Assembly: GCA_024220525.1 (NCBI GenBank)
Contig: JAMYWO010000154.1
Coordinates: 9,913 to 25,610, forward strand
Origin: Cochliopodium minus
Taxonomy: Eukaryota; Discosea; Himatismenida; Cochliopodiidae
Length of the DNA: 15,698 nucleotides
Direction: 5' to 3'
Below are positions 8,701-15,698 of this stretch, one piece after another. The notes beneath the pieces were generated by a model that was not told the DNA's origin, did no database searches, and saw only the letters and a list, made by a program, of their open reading frames with translations. Each line of letters starts with the position of its first letter. Within the stretch, counting starts at the first letter, position 1. Made by a program: the position numbers and the translations under genes.

Positions 8701-10296
8701 TCTTACTTCTCTTGGTTGAATTTCTTGATTGGCATTCTTTTCACCCTCACGAACAGGGATATCCGTGATGACTGTGACTACAGGCGTCCTTGTTTTTTTC
8801 ATTTTGGTTTGTGTTTGGATGAACTGCTTCAACAGTTGTTCATTTTCCTCCATCTCCTTGTAATGGTTATTCTGTTTTGGCAGATCCTTGAGGCTATCAT
8901 GTGGATATTCTGAGAAAGGAGATCGAATGAAACCTCCTCTTTTGGTGTTTTGGACAACATGAACATTATTCTTTGCAGAAGAAATTTTTTGTTGGTGATA
9001 GTAAGATTTGGGTGTGTCAGTAAGATCTACATTTGGTTTTGGTGTGACTGACAAAGATTGACTAGAAGTACGACGAATTGGAGCATTTTTTTCTATGTGA
9101 AGAGAAGGAGATTTATATTGACCAAAGGGGGTATAAAGAGGTGGAGAATCGTTGTTATGGGTGTATTGTGGTTGTTGTGGAGCTACATCGACTGTAGTTT
9201 TAGGAGGTATTTGTTGAGAAGGTTTTGGAGTGTAACGAGGTGGAGATTCATCAGAAGGGTATTGTTGAGGGACTGGAGTTACCGTTGTAGAAGGATATTG
9301 TGATGATTGAGGAACTGGCGTAACAGTAGTTGGTGTGTAAGGTTGTTGAGGAATTGGAGTAACAGTTGTAGGAGAATTATTGTTGTGCAAGTATTGGGTT
9401 TGAGGAGGATATTGGGTTTGTTTTGGTGCCACAGTTGTCGGAGGGTATTGTTGTGGAGGTATTGGTGTGACAGTGGTGCTTGGATGATTTGTCGGTGTTG
9501 TGTTGGGGTATTGAGGTTGTTGCGGTGTAACTGTTGTAGGAGGGTATTGTTGTGGAGGTATTGGTGTGACAGTGGTGCTTGGGTGATGTGATGGTGTTGT
9601 GTTGGGTGGAGGATTTGAGTAATGAGATGGATAGGTGTTGGGATATTGATTTTGGGGTGGATAATTTGTCTGATATTGTGGATATGATGTGTTGGGTGGT
9701 GGATGATGGCTATTGGATGTATAGGGCTGATAATGTTGGTTTGGATATTGTGGTGGATAATGTTGATTGGGGTTGGAATGATAGGTGTTGGGAGGATATT
9801 GATTGGGTGCATAATTGTTTGGTGCATTCTTTTGAGGTGGATAATTTGGATATTGATTTGGCTGTGTATATATAGGTTGAGATGTTTTAATAGGAGGTAA
9901 TTTTACATTATTCTTCAAATATGGAGGCATCTGTTTATTTGTGGGTGCATATTGTGTATTGGGTGGATAATATGGTGGTGCATATTGTTGTTGTGGAGGA
10001 TATTTCAAATGTTGATTGTTAGGCATATTGGGATAAGGATAAACTGTCATATTTTGGCCTTGTTGAGATAAATGATTTGATTTTGATGATGGTATATAAT
10101 TTTGATTGTTATTTCCATTTTGTACTTCCACATATTTCAATTTTGGATTTGTTTTCGATTTTGGTGTTGGATTCAATTTTTTAGGTCTTCCCCTCTTCCT
10201 TTTTTGTGTTGTATCTTCATATGTTTGTTCTATATTGTTATCCATTTCTTCTTCTGTACTATCTCCATTATTTTCAAAATTTTCTTCACTCGACAT
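2734..10296 (-). CDS. Large AT-hook / repeat-rich / RCC1-like protein, 12 exons
   Basis: Exons: 10296-7605, 7435-6783, 6533-6300, 6043-5980, 5909-5821, 5533-5207, 4837-4147, 3894-3831, 3673-3505, 3265-3195, 3112-2950, 2868-2734. Every junction is GT...AG and keeps phase; the sum is 5352 nt, 1783 aa plus TAA. Residues 32-40 (KRKRGRPKK) look like an AT-hook or nuclear signal. Residues about 85-390 are Pro/Tyr/Thr/Gln/Asn-rich, with a 33-aa repeat. About 668-690 carry three SSPT repeats, and 724-740 Tyr-Ser-Pro repeats. Residues about 860-1245 appear folded (beta-rich then mixed) but match no family I know. Residues 1245-1583 are mostly helical, solenoid-like. Residues about 1580-1685 hold two RCC1-like blades. 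The tail has WTPQIHTFF followed by FKDAVFTFYLC, a pattern I recall after ankyrin or RCC1 repeats in amoebal proteins. Function unknown; nuclear or chromatin work is inference from the AT-hook. The least certain joins are exon 1 to 2 and exon 7 to 8; a two-gene model is the main alternative. Confidence 0.65.
3195..4147 (-). other. RCC1-like repeat segment of the large gene
   Basis: This subregion spans the end of exon 7 and exons 8-10. The spliced protein reads KDCSCYYHCIVIG, then TYGWGYNTNGEL, then VLGIYVGYFHACVLV, then VISWGFN and AYGQLGDKD. These fit the RCC1 blade pattern: a hydrophobic strand with a G/S-x-x-H core, then WG-x-N and (Y)GQLG-x-GD. Two blades are visible, far fewer than the seven of a full RCC1 propeller. 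The second blade carries an extra loop of about 10 residues between WG and YGQLG, partly coded by an 11-A run. The SCYYHC motif forms only when exon 7 is spliced from GTGAGT (4146-4141) to exon 8, which supports that join. Confidence 0.65.
3266..3504. repeat. A-rich intron 9 with a 22-bp direct repeat
   Basis: This intron is almost entirely A/T on the plus strand. A 22-nt segment beginning TTAATATTTAAAAAAT occurs at 3394-3415 and again at 3429-3450, offset by 35 nt. It looks like slippage or local duplication in low-complexity DNA. Confidence 0.6.
4838..5206. repeat. A-rich low-complexity intron 6
   Basis: The longest intron proposed for the large gene (369 nt), made mostly of A3-6T units on the plus strand, so T-rich in the transcript. 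The donor is GTAATT after AGAAAG and the acceptor is TTAAAAAG. No open frame of interest lies inside. Confidence 0.6.
5534..5820. repeat. A-rich low-complexity intron 5
   Basis: An intron of 287 nt built from A2-6T and AAAAAAGA-like units on the plus strand. The donor is GTAAAC and the acceptor TTAATAG. No other feature is seen. Confidence 0.6.
6714..6733. repeat. Perfect 20-bp palindrome inside intron 2
   Basis: The half-site AAAATCAATC is followed at once by its exact reverse complement, with ATCGAT at the centre and no spacer. It sits in intron 2 of the large gene, in otherwise T-run DNA. It could be a homodimer binding site, an intronic hairpin or chance. Confidence 0.6.
8077..8127 (-). 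repeat. Tyr-Ser-Pro repeats, similar to RNA polymerase II tail
   Basis: Within exon 1 of the large gene, residues 724-740 read SPTYSPNYSPHYSPENY. Four Ser-Pro dipeptides occur at four-residue spacing, each of the last three preceded by Tyr. The polymerase II tail has a seven-residue YSPTSPS unit, so this is a resemblance only. The stretch is followed by an acidic run (DDDD). Confidence 0.7.
8228..8290 (-). repeat. 21-bp tandem repeat coding for SSPTKKV
   Basis: Three 21-nt units (8228-8248, 8249-8269, 8270-8290); the first two are identical and the third diverged. On the minus strand they code, near residues 668-690 of the large protein, for repeated SSPTKKV heptads. Each contains Ser-Pro-Thr-Lys-Lys, close to the CDK consensus S/T-P-x-K/R. 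Confidence 0.8.
9160..10020 (-). repeat. Pro/Tyr/Thr/Gln/Asn-rich tract with a 33-aa internal repeat
   Basis: This part of exon 1 codes for low-complexity sequence built from units such as TTVTPIPPQQYPP. The clearest duplication is at DNA level: 9440-9483 and 9539-9582 are identical over 44 nt, offset by 99 nt (33 codons), which implies a recent in-frame duplication. The coding strand is nearly free of G and rich in C and A. The tract is probably disordered; it resembles prion-like or mucin-like spacers, but no function can be assigned. Confidence 0.8.
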
Positions 10297-11158
10297 TTAA
10301 TTATCGATTCAAATATTGAAATATATGATTGATTTTTGATTATATATTCTCTTCTTTTGTTCTATCAATAAAAAATTAAATTTTTTTTTTTTTGATATAT
10401 CATTGATGTGATTTTTTGTTTATTTTCCATTTTTTTTTATCACTCATAATATTTTATTTCAAAAAAAAAGCAAATAAGTGAGAAAGAATAATATTATGAT
10501 TTGACAATATTAAAATATAAGTTTTAAAAATATGATTATTATTACCTTTCAAAATTAGAAGAAAGAAATTCTTAATATTTTAATTTTTTTTTATTTAATA
10601 TTTTTTTATTTTTATATTTTTATAAATTTTTTATTTAATAATAAATTAAAAAAAAAATATTATTTTTTTGTCTTTAATGACCATTGGGTATAAATTTTAA
10701 TTTGAATAGTATTTGATATAAAGAACAATTAAACCAATTATTCCCATCAAATTTTTAAATATTTATATTTAAAAAATAAAAAAAAAAATAAAAAATTAAT
10801 TTCACCAAATTAATCAAAAATTTTAAACCCAAACAAGTCCCAAAACAATATACAATTATTTAAATAATTTAACAGTTTAAATATTTACTAATTATAAGAA
10901 GAAAAAGAAAGAGGATATGAAGGGAATTTAAATTTATAAATTTTTTTTTATATTTTTTAAATGTAAATTTTTTTTTTATCTTGTTGAGGGTTATAAGTTG
11001 GAGATTCATTTAAAAATAATCAAATAAATAATTATATTGTGAAAGTTGAAAAAAATTAATTAATTATTTGAGTGAGAATTCCTTTAAATTTTTCTTTAAT
11101 TCAAATTTCTTTTAAATTGTTTATATAACAAGGATACTCCTCCAAAAAAAAGTGGGAA
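10297..11158. other. Intergenic region upstream of the large gene
   Basis: About 860 nt of very AT-rich DNA between the stop of the dispanin-like gene and the ATG of the large gene, both on the minus strand. It should hold the 3' UTR of the former and the promoter of the latter. I see no coding frame, tRNA or strong motif. Confidence 0.6.
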
Positions 11159-11881
11159 TTATCTTGATCCATATTTGTGAAAGTGAGGCAATACAAACAA
11201 AACATATGCAATTGCGAAAATTAAGAGACAAAGTCCAATGGTAATAGAAGAAATGCTAATCACATAGGCGAATCTTGCTGCTCTATAATCAGGATGTGTT
11301 TTATCGTTTCCTATTTTCTAGAAATATGAAAAAAAATTAAATAAGGGTATATATTGGGCAAATAAGAAATATTTTCACCTTTAAAGAATTCTTTGCCAAG
11401 ATTAATCCTATTATATGTTACGATTTGGATTTGAATTTGATTTATAATTTTGTGTTCAAAATGAAATTTTTATTTTATACCCACAAAACAAAGAGGCCAG
11501 CAAACAAAAAAACTAATTATTGAGAAAACCAATGCTAATAAATGGAAATATTAAAGTGCAGATATAAAATGTTCCAAATTTATTACCTAAATTGGCTTGT
11601 GTCGGAGCATGTCTATTACCAATTGGCAATTGATCTTGGTCAATAATTGCTTCTTGTTGTTGGATTTGTGGCATTTGTTGTATTGGGATATATGTCTGTT
11701 GTGGAATATATCCTATTGATGATGGATTGGTTGTATAGATGATGGTTGGTTGTACATTTTGTTGAGGGATATGGTTCATATTTTGCATAGGGATCATCAT
11801 TGGCACATTTTGATCATTTTGGATTGGATGATAATAAAAATTTGGTGATGATTGGAATTGTATATTGTTTTCAAAGTTCAT
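11159..11881 (-). CDS. CD225/dispanin-like two-pass membrane protein
   Basis: Four exons, 11881-11587, 11534-11481, 11407-11379 and 11317-11159, separated by introns of 52, 73 and 61 nt with consistent phases, give 178 aa ending in TAA. Residues 1-98 are a cytosolic-type Gln/Pro/Asn/Ile-rich tail. Residues 99-121 are a first membrane segment with the hallmark CWPL (SIISFFVCWPLCFVGLI), followed by a short polar loop containing DYRAARFA, and a second hydrophobic helix at about 142-168. This order (Pro/Gln-rich tail, re-entrant CWPLG-like helix, A-x-x-A/S loop, second helix) matches the CD225/dispanin family, which includes the animal IFITM proteins and acts in membrane fusion or trafficking. 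The role here is unknown. The ATG at 11881 is chosen because sequence upstream is an A/T run; an in-frame ATG exists further 5'. It is divergent from the oxygenase-like gene. Confidence 0.75.
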
Positions 11882-12356
11882 TTTAGAATTGAGGCTATAT
11901 TTGTTTTCAAATTTTTTTTTATTTTTTTTAATAAGACAAATAAAGCCACACATTTTAAAGTACATATCAATTTGTATCATTAAATTTGATCATCATAAAC
12001 TATTTTGTATTGTATTTTGTTTTGGGATTTTGAGAATTTAACTTTTTATGGAAAAAAAAAGGAAAAAAATTCATTTGAGGATGTTTAATTCTGAAAGTTA
12101 ATGGATTTCATTTATAATGAAACAATTTTCATAAATAATTGGATTAACTTTTAAATATTGAAGATTATTGTGAAATGGAAGTTAAAAAACACTATGATTT
12201 GCACATATATTTGAGGATAAATTTGATCTTCTAAATGCTTTCAATATTCCTCTATCTGATTTATTTCTCCTTTGAATTTTATATTTTTAATTTTGCGCCA
12301 AACAGAAATAAATAAAATAAAAAGAAAATTGAAAGAAAAATTAACGAATATTATAT
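11882..12356. promoter_or_regulatory. Divergent promoter region
   Basis: The only point where the strand of transcription flips from minus to plus. It lies between the start codons of the dispanin-like and oxygenase-like genes, 475 nt apart, so promoters for both must lie here or overlap. No TATA element can be singled out in such AT-rich DNA. Confidence 0.6.
12291..12302. promoter_or_regulatory. E2F/DP-like site
   Basis: The sequence TTTTGCGCCAAA is a GC island in a nearly pure A/T stretch. Its minus-strand reading contains TTTGGCGC, an exact match to the E2F consensus TTTSSCGC. It ends 54 nt upstream of the oxygenase-like ATG. E2F/DP proteins occur in many eukaryotes outside animals, so cell-cycle control is possible, but this is a single motif. 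Confidence 0.4.
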
Positions 12357-15060
12357 ATGATTGAAATAAGAAGATCAATGATTGGCAAAGAGAACAAGAA
12401 TCAATTTGAAAAAGTAGAGAATATTAAAAATTCCGATGGTATTTGGTTTGGGGAAATTCTCAACAATCATCAATCGAATGGGGATTCATTTGATCGATCA
12501 GATGAGATCATATCTCAATCAATTGGAATGAGGATAAATTATACTTTGGATAATTGCAATTCGATTGAAAGAGAAGATATTATCATAGATGAAGAGGATC
12601 AAAAAGATGTTGAATTTGATCAATTGTTTTTGGGTAATTATTGATTTAAAGAAAAATAATTTATTTTATCTCAAAATTAATATAAGAAAACATATATCAA
12701 CAAAAAATTTAATCAAAAGATAATTATATCTCCTTATTGGGTTAATACTTGAATTTAATTTTTGAAATCAAAGATCTTAAAAGAGATGAAGAAAAGGAAA
12801 AAGAGATGAAACAAGAAAAAGAACTCATCAAAGAAAAGTTGGAAGAAGAAAAGGAGAGTTTGAACGAATTTTTTTTACAAATGTCCCAAGAAAACAAAGA
12901 ACCTCTCTCCAACTTTTTTTGTGGAGCTACTTCATTGCCTATGATTTATGGAATAAACATTGACAGTTTTGGTCAATTAAATCTGCCTGTTGCCAAAGAA
13001 ACAATTTTTTTTCAAGAGAAATCATACTTGTAAAAAAATTTTACCTTTTTTGTTTTTTCATTTTTTTAAAATTATGCTGATCTCAAGAATTTTCTATTTA
13101 TTGTTTAATTTTGATTTATTATTTTGAAATTTAACAAAGGGAAATTGAGGGGGAAAAAATTAAAATTACAACTCGAAAATGGGAAGAGGAGTTTAAGAAA
13201 CTAACAATGAAATTAAAGTTTCTTTTTGGATGTGAACAAGAGGAGGTCGAAGTCAAACATTCTTCAATTGCATTTTTAGGACCTGAAAACAAATTCTGTT
13301 TCAACAGTTTACAAGAAAGAGAGAAGAATAGTTTTGCAACATTAATAATACAACTTCCATCTGATTTCAAAGAAGGTAAATTTTAATAATCTTATTTTTA
13401 TTATAAAATTAATCAACTAAATCAAAAAGAAGGAAATATGGGAGTTGTTGAAGGGAATAAAATTTTGAGAAAAAGTGTACCAAGAAGTATGAACAAATTC
13501 AAGTGTTCTTATTTTGTATTCCTCAGAAATACCAAGATTAATTTCAAAAATATCACATCAGGAATCAAATCTGTTCTCATTTATCATCTCTTCTTACCTA
13601 ACAACAAACAAATAACATATAACAAAGATAAAATGATTTTAATTGAAAATTGGTTGGAAAATGGAAACAATTTTTTGAAAATGCTACCTTTGGTCAATAA
13701 TCCTCTTGCTAAAGGAGGAAATTTAGGAGTGTTGGAAAGATTGAAAGAATTCAACAGAATCATTGGAAATCCTTTTAATCTCATTTGTTTGGATAATCAA
13801 AATGGATGCATTGGAGCATCTGAAATGAAAAGCAAGTTTAAAAAGAAATATTTGATTGGTCATCTTGGTCTCAAGGACGAACCACAAAACTTTTCTTCTT
13901 CAATAGTGATCCTTCCCAAAATACACCAGTCTAAATTTTTGTTGAAAAGTGATCCTTCTTCTTACCTCGAATATTTTTTGTCTGACAAGAAAAACTTTGA
14001 ATGGTCCACTCAAAATTTCGAAAAGTCACCTTTTCACATCAAACAAACTATTATTACAACACTTTTATGTTTGAAATATTGTTCAATGAAACTCCCTAAA
14101 TTCCTTTTTTTTCACCTTCTCAAAATGTTCGTTCCTAACAATGACACTTTGATGATCTGTCAAAAAATGCATCATTTTGATGAAATGGATATTTTGAAAT
14201 TCACAAAGTTCTTGATTGAAAATAATCAGTTTCTTTCGGTAAAACAGCTTTTGGAGAATGGAAAAATAAAAGGTAGAATGAACATAATTCTTGTTCTCAA
14301 AGAGATTCTTCGAGGTTTTGGTGAATGGAAAGTTTTAATACCTTCTTTCGTTAAATATCTCAATAGATTTTCTCTTTCTTTTGATATTCAAACGATAAAT
14401 GAATTGATCAATTATTTTGGAGAAGAAAAATCTCATCTGTTGATCCAATTTTGTTTGAACAAAATTTTTGAAAGAAAAGATTTAAGAATTGTCGATTCTC
14501 TCAAATTTGTCTTGTTGCATTGCAAGAAAGAAAAGAAATTGGTTGAGTATCTTGTTCTTTTAGTCGGAAGTCTCACTGAAGATTTATCTGATAAAAAAAT
14601 GATTTTTGAAATAATGGAGGTATTTGAATCAAAACAAGTTTCAATCAAAAGAATGAACTTTCTTGTTTCCATATTTCTAAAACATGGCATATTGAGAGAA
14701 AGCTACTTTTTTTATTTCCCTTTTCTCTTAAAGTACGGAAGTTTCGAACAATGCAAAGATTACATCACAAATGAGCTTTACAAAAAGGAGAATGGTCTGT
14801 ATACCAATTCTTTTTTTGACTATTTGCAATCTCTTTGCCCTGAGATAATCTCCAAATTCGAATATATCATAGAATATTCCAAACAAAGATTAAATTATCT
14901 TCTGGATTCGTTGAATAACCAAACAGAGAGCGATTTTTCTATTTTCCTCTTTCATATCAACAGAATTCAAACTTTTCTCTCTCGATTCAAGGGTTTGAAT
15001 GATGGATGTAAGTTTGAAAGATCTTCTGAAAAAAAGAGAAAGTTTCAAAGTTTGAATTAA
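12357..15060 (+). CDS. 2OG-Fe(II) oxygenase-like protein, apparently without catalytic ligands
   Basis: Exons 12357-12633, 12774-13029, 13140-13375 and 13430-15060, with introns of 140, 110 and 54 nt and consistent phases, total 2400 nt, 799 aa. The N-terminus is acidic, with a Lys/Glu coiled-coil-like run at about 95-125. Residues 139-165 (FFCGATSLP ... GINIDSFGQLNLP) match the start of a prolyl-4-hydroxylase-like family common in fungi and amoebae. Residues 243-255 (FATLIIQLPSDF) match its core strand, and 282-311 (CSYFVFL ... ITSGIKSVLIYHL) its last core strands. From memory, the family has H-x-D-T before FGTL, H in the FY-x-D-x-x-H-E-V stretch, and G-x-R after it. Here these positions read NSL (233-235), I293 and K303, so iron and 2-oxoglutarate binding look lost. 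Residues 312-799 are a long, Leu/Phe-rich, mostly helical region. Function unknown. An alternative start is the ATG at 12378. Confidence 0.7.
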
Positions 15061-15327
15061 TTCTTATTTATTAAAAAAGTTTTTTTGTTTTCAAAAAATT
15101 TTTGATCTTGGCTCATCTTTTAAAAGATGAATTAAAAATTTTGGAGGAATGAATCTAAAAGATACAAAAATAAATACAAAAAAAAACAAATTTTTCTTTC
15201 AAATTCAAAAGTCTTTAATATTTAATCACTGAAATTCAAACATATGTTTTTATTTTTTTAAAATACTTATCATCATAGCAACAGTTTTGTTTTAGATCTT
15301 CAAATCAACTTTAAATAATTAAAAAAA
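15061..15327. other. Intergenic region between oxygenase-like and EHD genes
   Basis: A 267-nt AT-rich spacer between tandem plus-strand genes. It should contain the 3' end of one and the promoter of the other. Apart from the 18-bp palindrome at 15113-15130, nothing is seen. Confidence 0.6.
15113..15130. terminator. Perfect 18-bp palindrome after the stop codon
   Basis: TCATCTTTT is followed directly by its exact reverse complement AAAAGATGA, about 53 nt past the oxygenase-like stop. It could mark a transcript 3' end or be a factor site for the next gene. It has no loop, so a stable RNA hairpin would lose the central bases. The terminator label is tentative. Confidence 0.25.
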
Positions 15328-15698
15328 ATGAAGATGCTTAAATTTTCAAAACAATACAAGAAGATTAATCTCAATAAATACATTAAATTCAATTATTCGA
15401 TTGAGAGAAATATTGCCAAAGAAGCAACTTTAATATCTGAAGGATTGGAGAAGATTGTATTATTTATTTTTATTTTATTTTATAATTTTCAATCACACTC
15501 ATAATGTTTTGATAGTATAGCACCAAGATCAAAGAAATAGAGGAGAAATCACATTTCGGTAAATTATATCCTTATTCTGAATCCTCATTCACATCAAAGC
15601 CAAAAATCTTGTTATTGGGAAATTATTCGAGTGGGAAATCCTCCTTCATTCAATATTTGTTAGGGGTAAATTAAAGCATTAACATTAAGATTCCAATT
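15328..15698 (+). CDS. EHD-family dynamin-like GTPase, 5' end
   Basis: Start of an EH-domain-containing (EHD/Rme-1) type ATPase/GTPase, which remodels and tubulates endosomal membranes. Exon 1 is 15328-15456 and exon 2 15516-15665, separated by a 59-nt intron (phase 0); a further donor GTAAAT at 15666 leads out of the window. The first 93 residues contain EGLEKIYSTKIKEIE, matching the EHD N-terminal helical segment (G-L-x-x-x-Y-x-x-x-I/L-x-x-x-E), and then KPKILLLGNYSSGKSSFIQY. This includes the P-loop G-x-x-x-x-G-K-S at residues 78-85 and the FIQYLL that follows it in EHD proteins. The rest of the G domain, helical domain and EH domain are outside. A short basic N-terminal extension of about 25 residues (KQYKKINLNKYIKF) precedes the family core. 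Confidence 0.85.

Noticed and set aside
9279-9827. Minus-strand frame of about 182 codons rich in His, Ile and Asn
   Set aside because: It is the shifted frame of the CA-rich repeat tract in exon 1 of the large gene; the overlapping frame is open for about 900 codons.
9160-10020. G-rich plus strand with possible G-quadruplexes
   Set aside because: Most G runs are two bases, with few of three or more and wide spacing. The skew is explained by Pro/Gln/Thr/Tyr codons on the coding strand.

Overview
This window comes from the nuclear genome of an AT-rich eukaryote, most likely a free-living amoeboid protist. The evidence is about 20 short GT...AG introns (52 to about 370 nt), many starting GTAAA, intergenic DNA made largely of A/T runs, asparagine-, lysine- and glutamine-rich low-complexity proteins, and a signalling and trafficking gene set typical of amoebae. 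Amoebozoa, Anaeramoebae and Heterolobosea are all possible; the sequence alone does not decide. Nothing looks bacterial or viral, and I see no RNA gene, transposon or CRISPR array.

Layout. Positions 1-983 (minus) hold the 5' part of a RasGEF-type gene, two exons, running off the left edge through an AAAAAAT microsatellite intron. Positions 1342-2302 (minus) hold an unrecognised Asn-rich protein. Positions 2734-10296 (minus) hold a 12-exon gene whose junctions all keep phase. It encodes a protein of about 1783 aa: an AT-hook-like N-terminus, a long Pro/Tyr/Thr/Gln repeat tract, an unrecognised folded middle, a helical region, two RCC1-like blades and a C-terminal tail with a W-x-P-x-x-H motif. 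Positions 11159-11881 (minus) hold a four-exon CD225/dispanin-type membrane protein. From here the strand switches: 11882-12356 is a divergent promoter region containing an E2F-like site. Positions 12357-15060 (plus) hold a four-exon member of the 2OG-Fe(II) oxygenase superfamily that appears to have lost all its metal ligands. Positions 15328-15698 (plus) hold the 5' end of an EHD-family (dynamin-like) GTPase.

The genes do not form an operon or an obvious pathway cluster. RasGEF, EHD and dispanin all point to small-GTPase signalling or membrane traffic, but they look like ordinary neighbours. The two most interesting items are the 12-exon AT-hook/repeat/RCC1 protein, whose domain combination I do not recognise, and the catalytically degenerate oxygenase. 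Exon structures were built by hand from reading-frame continuity, splice consensus and phase, and need transcript support.
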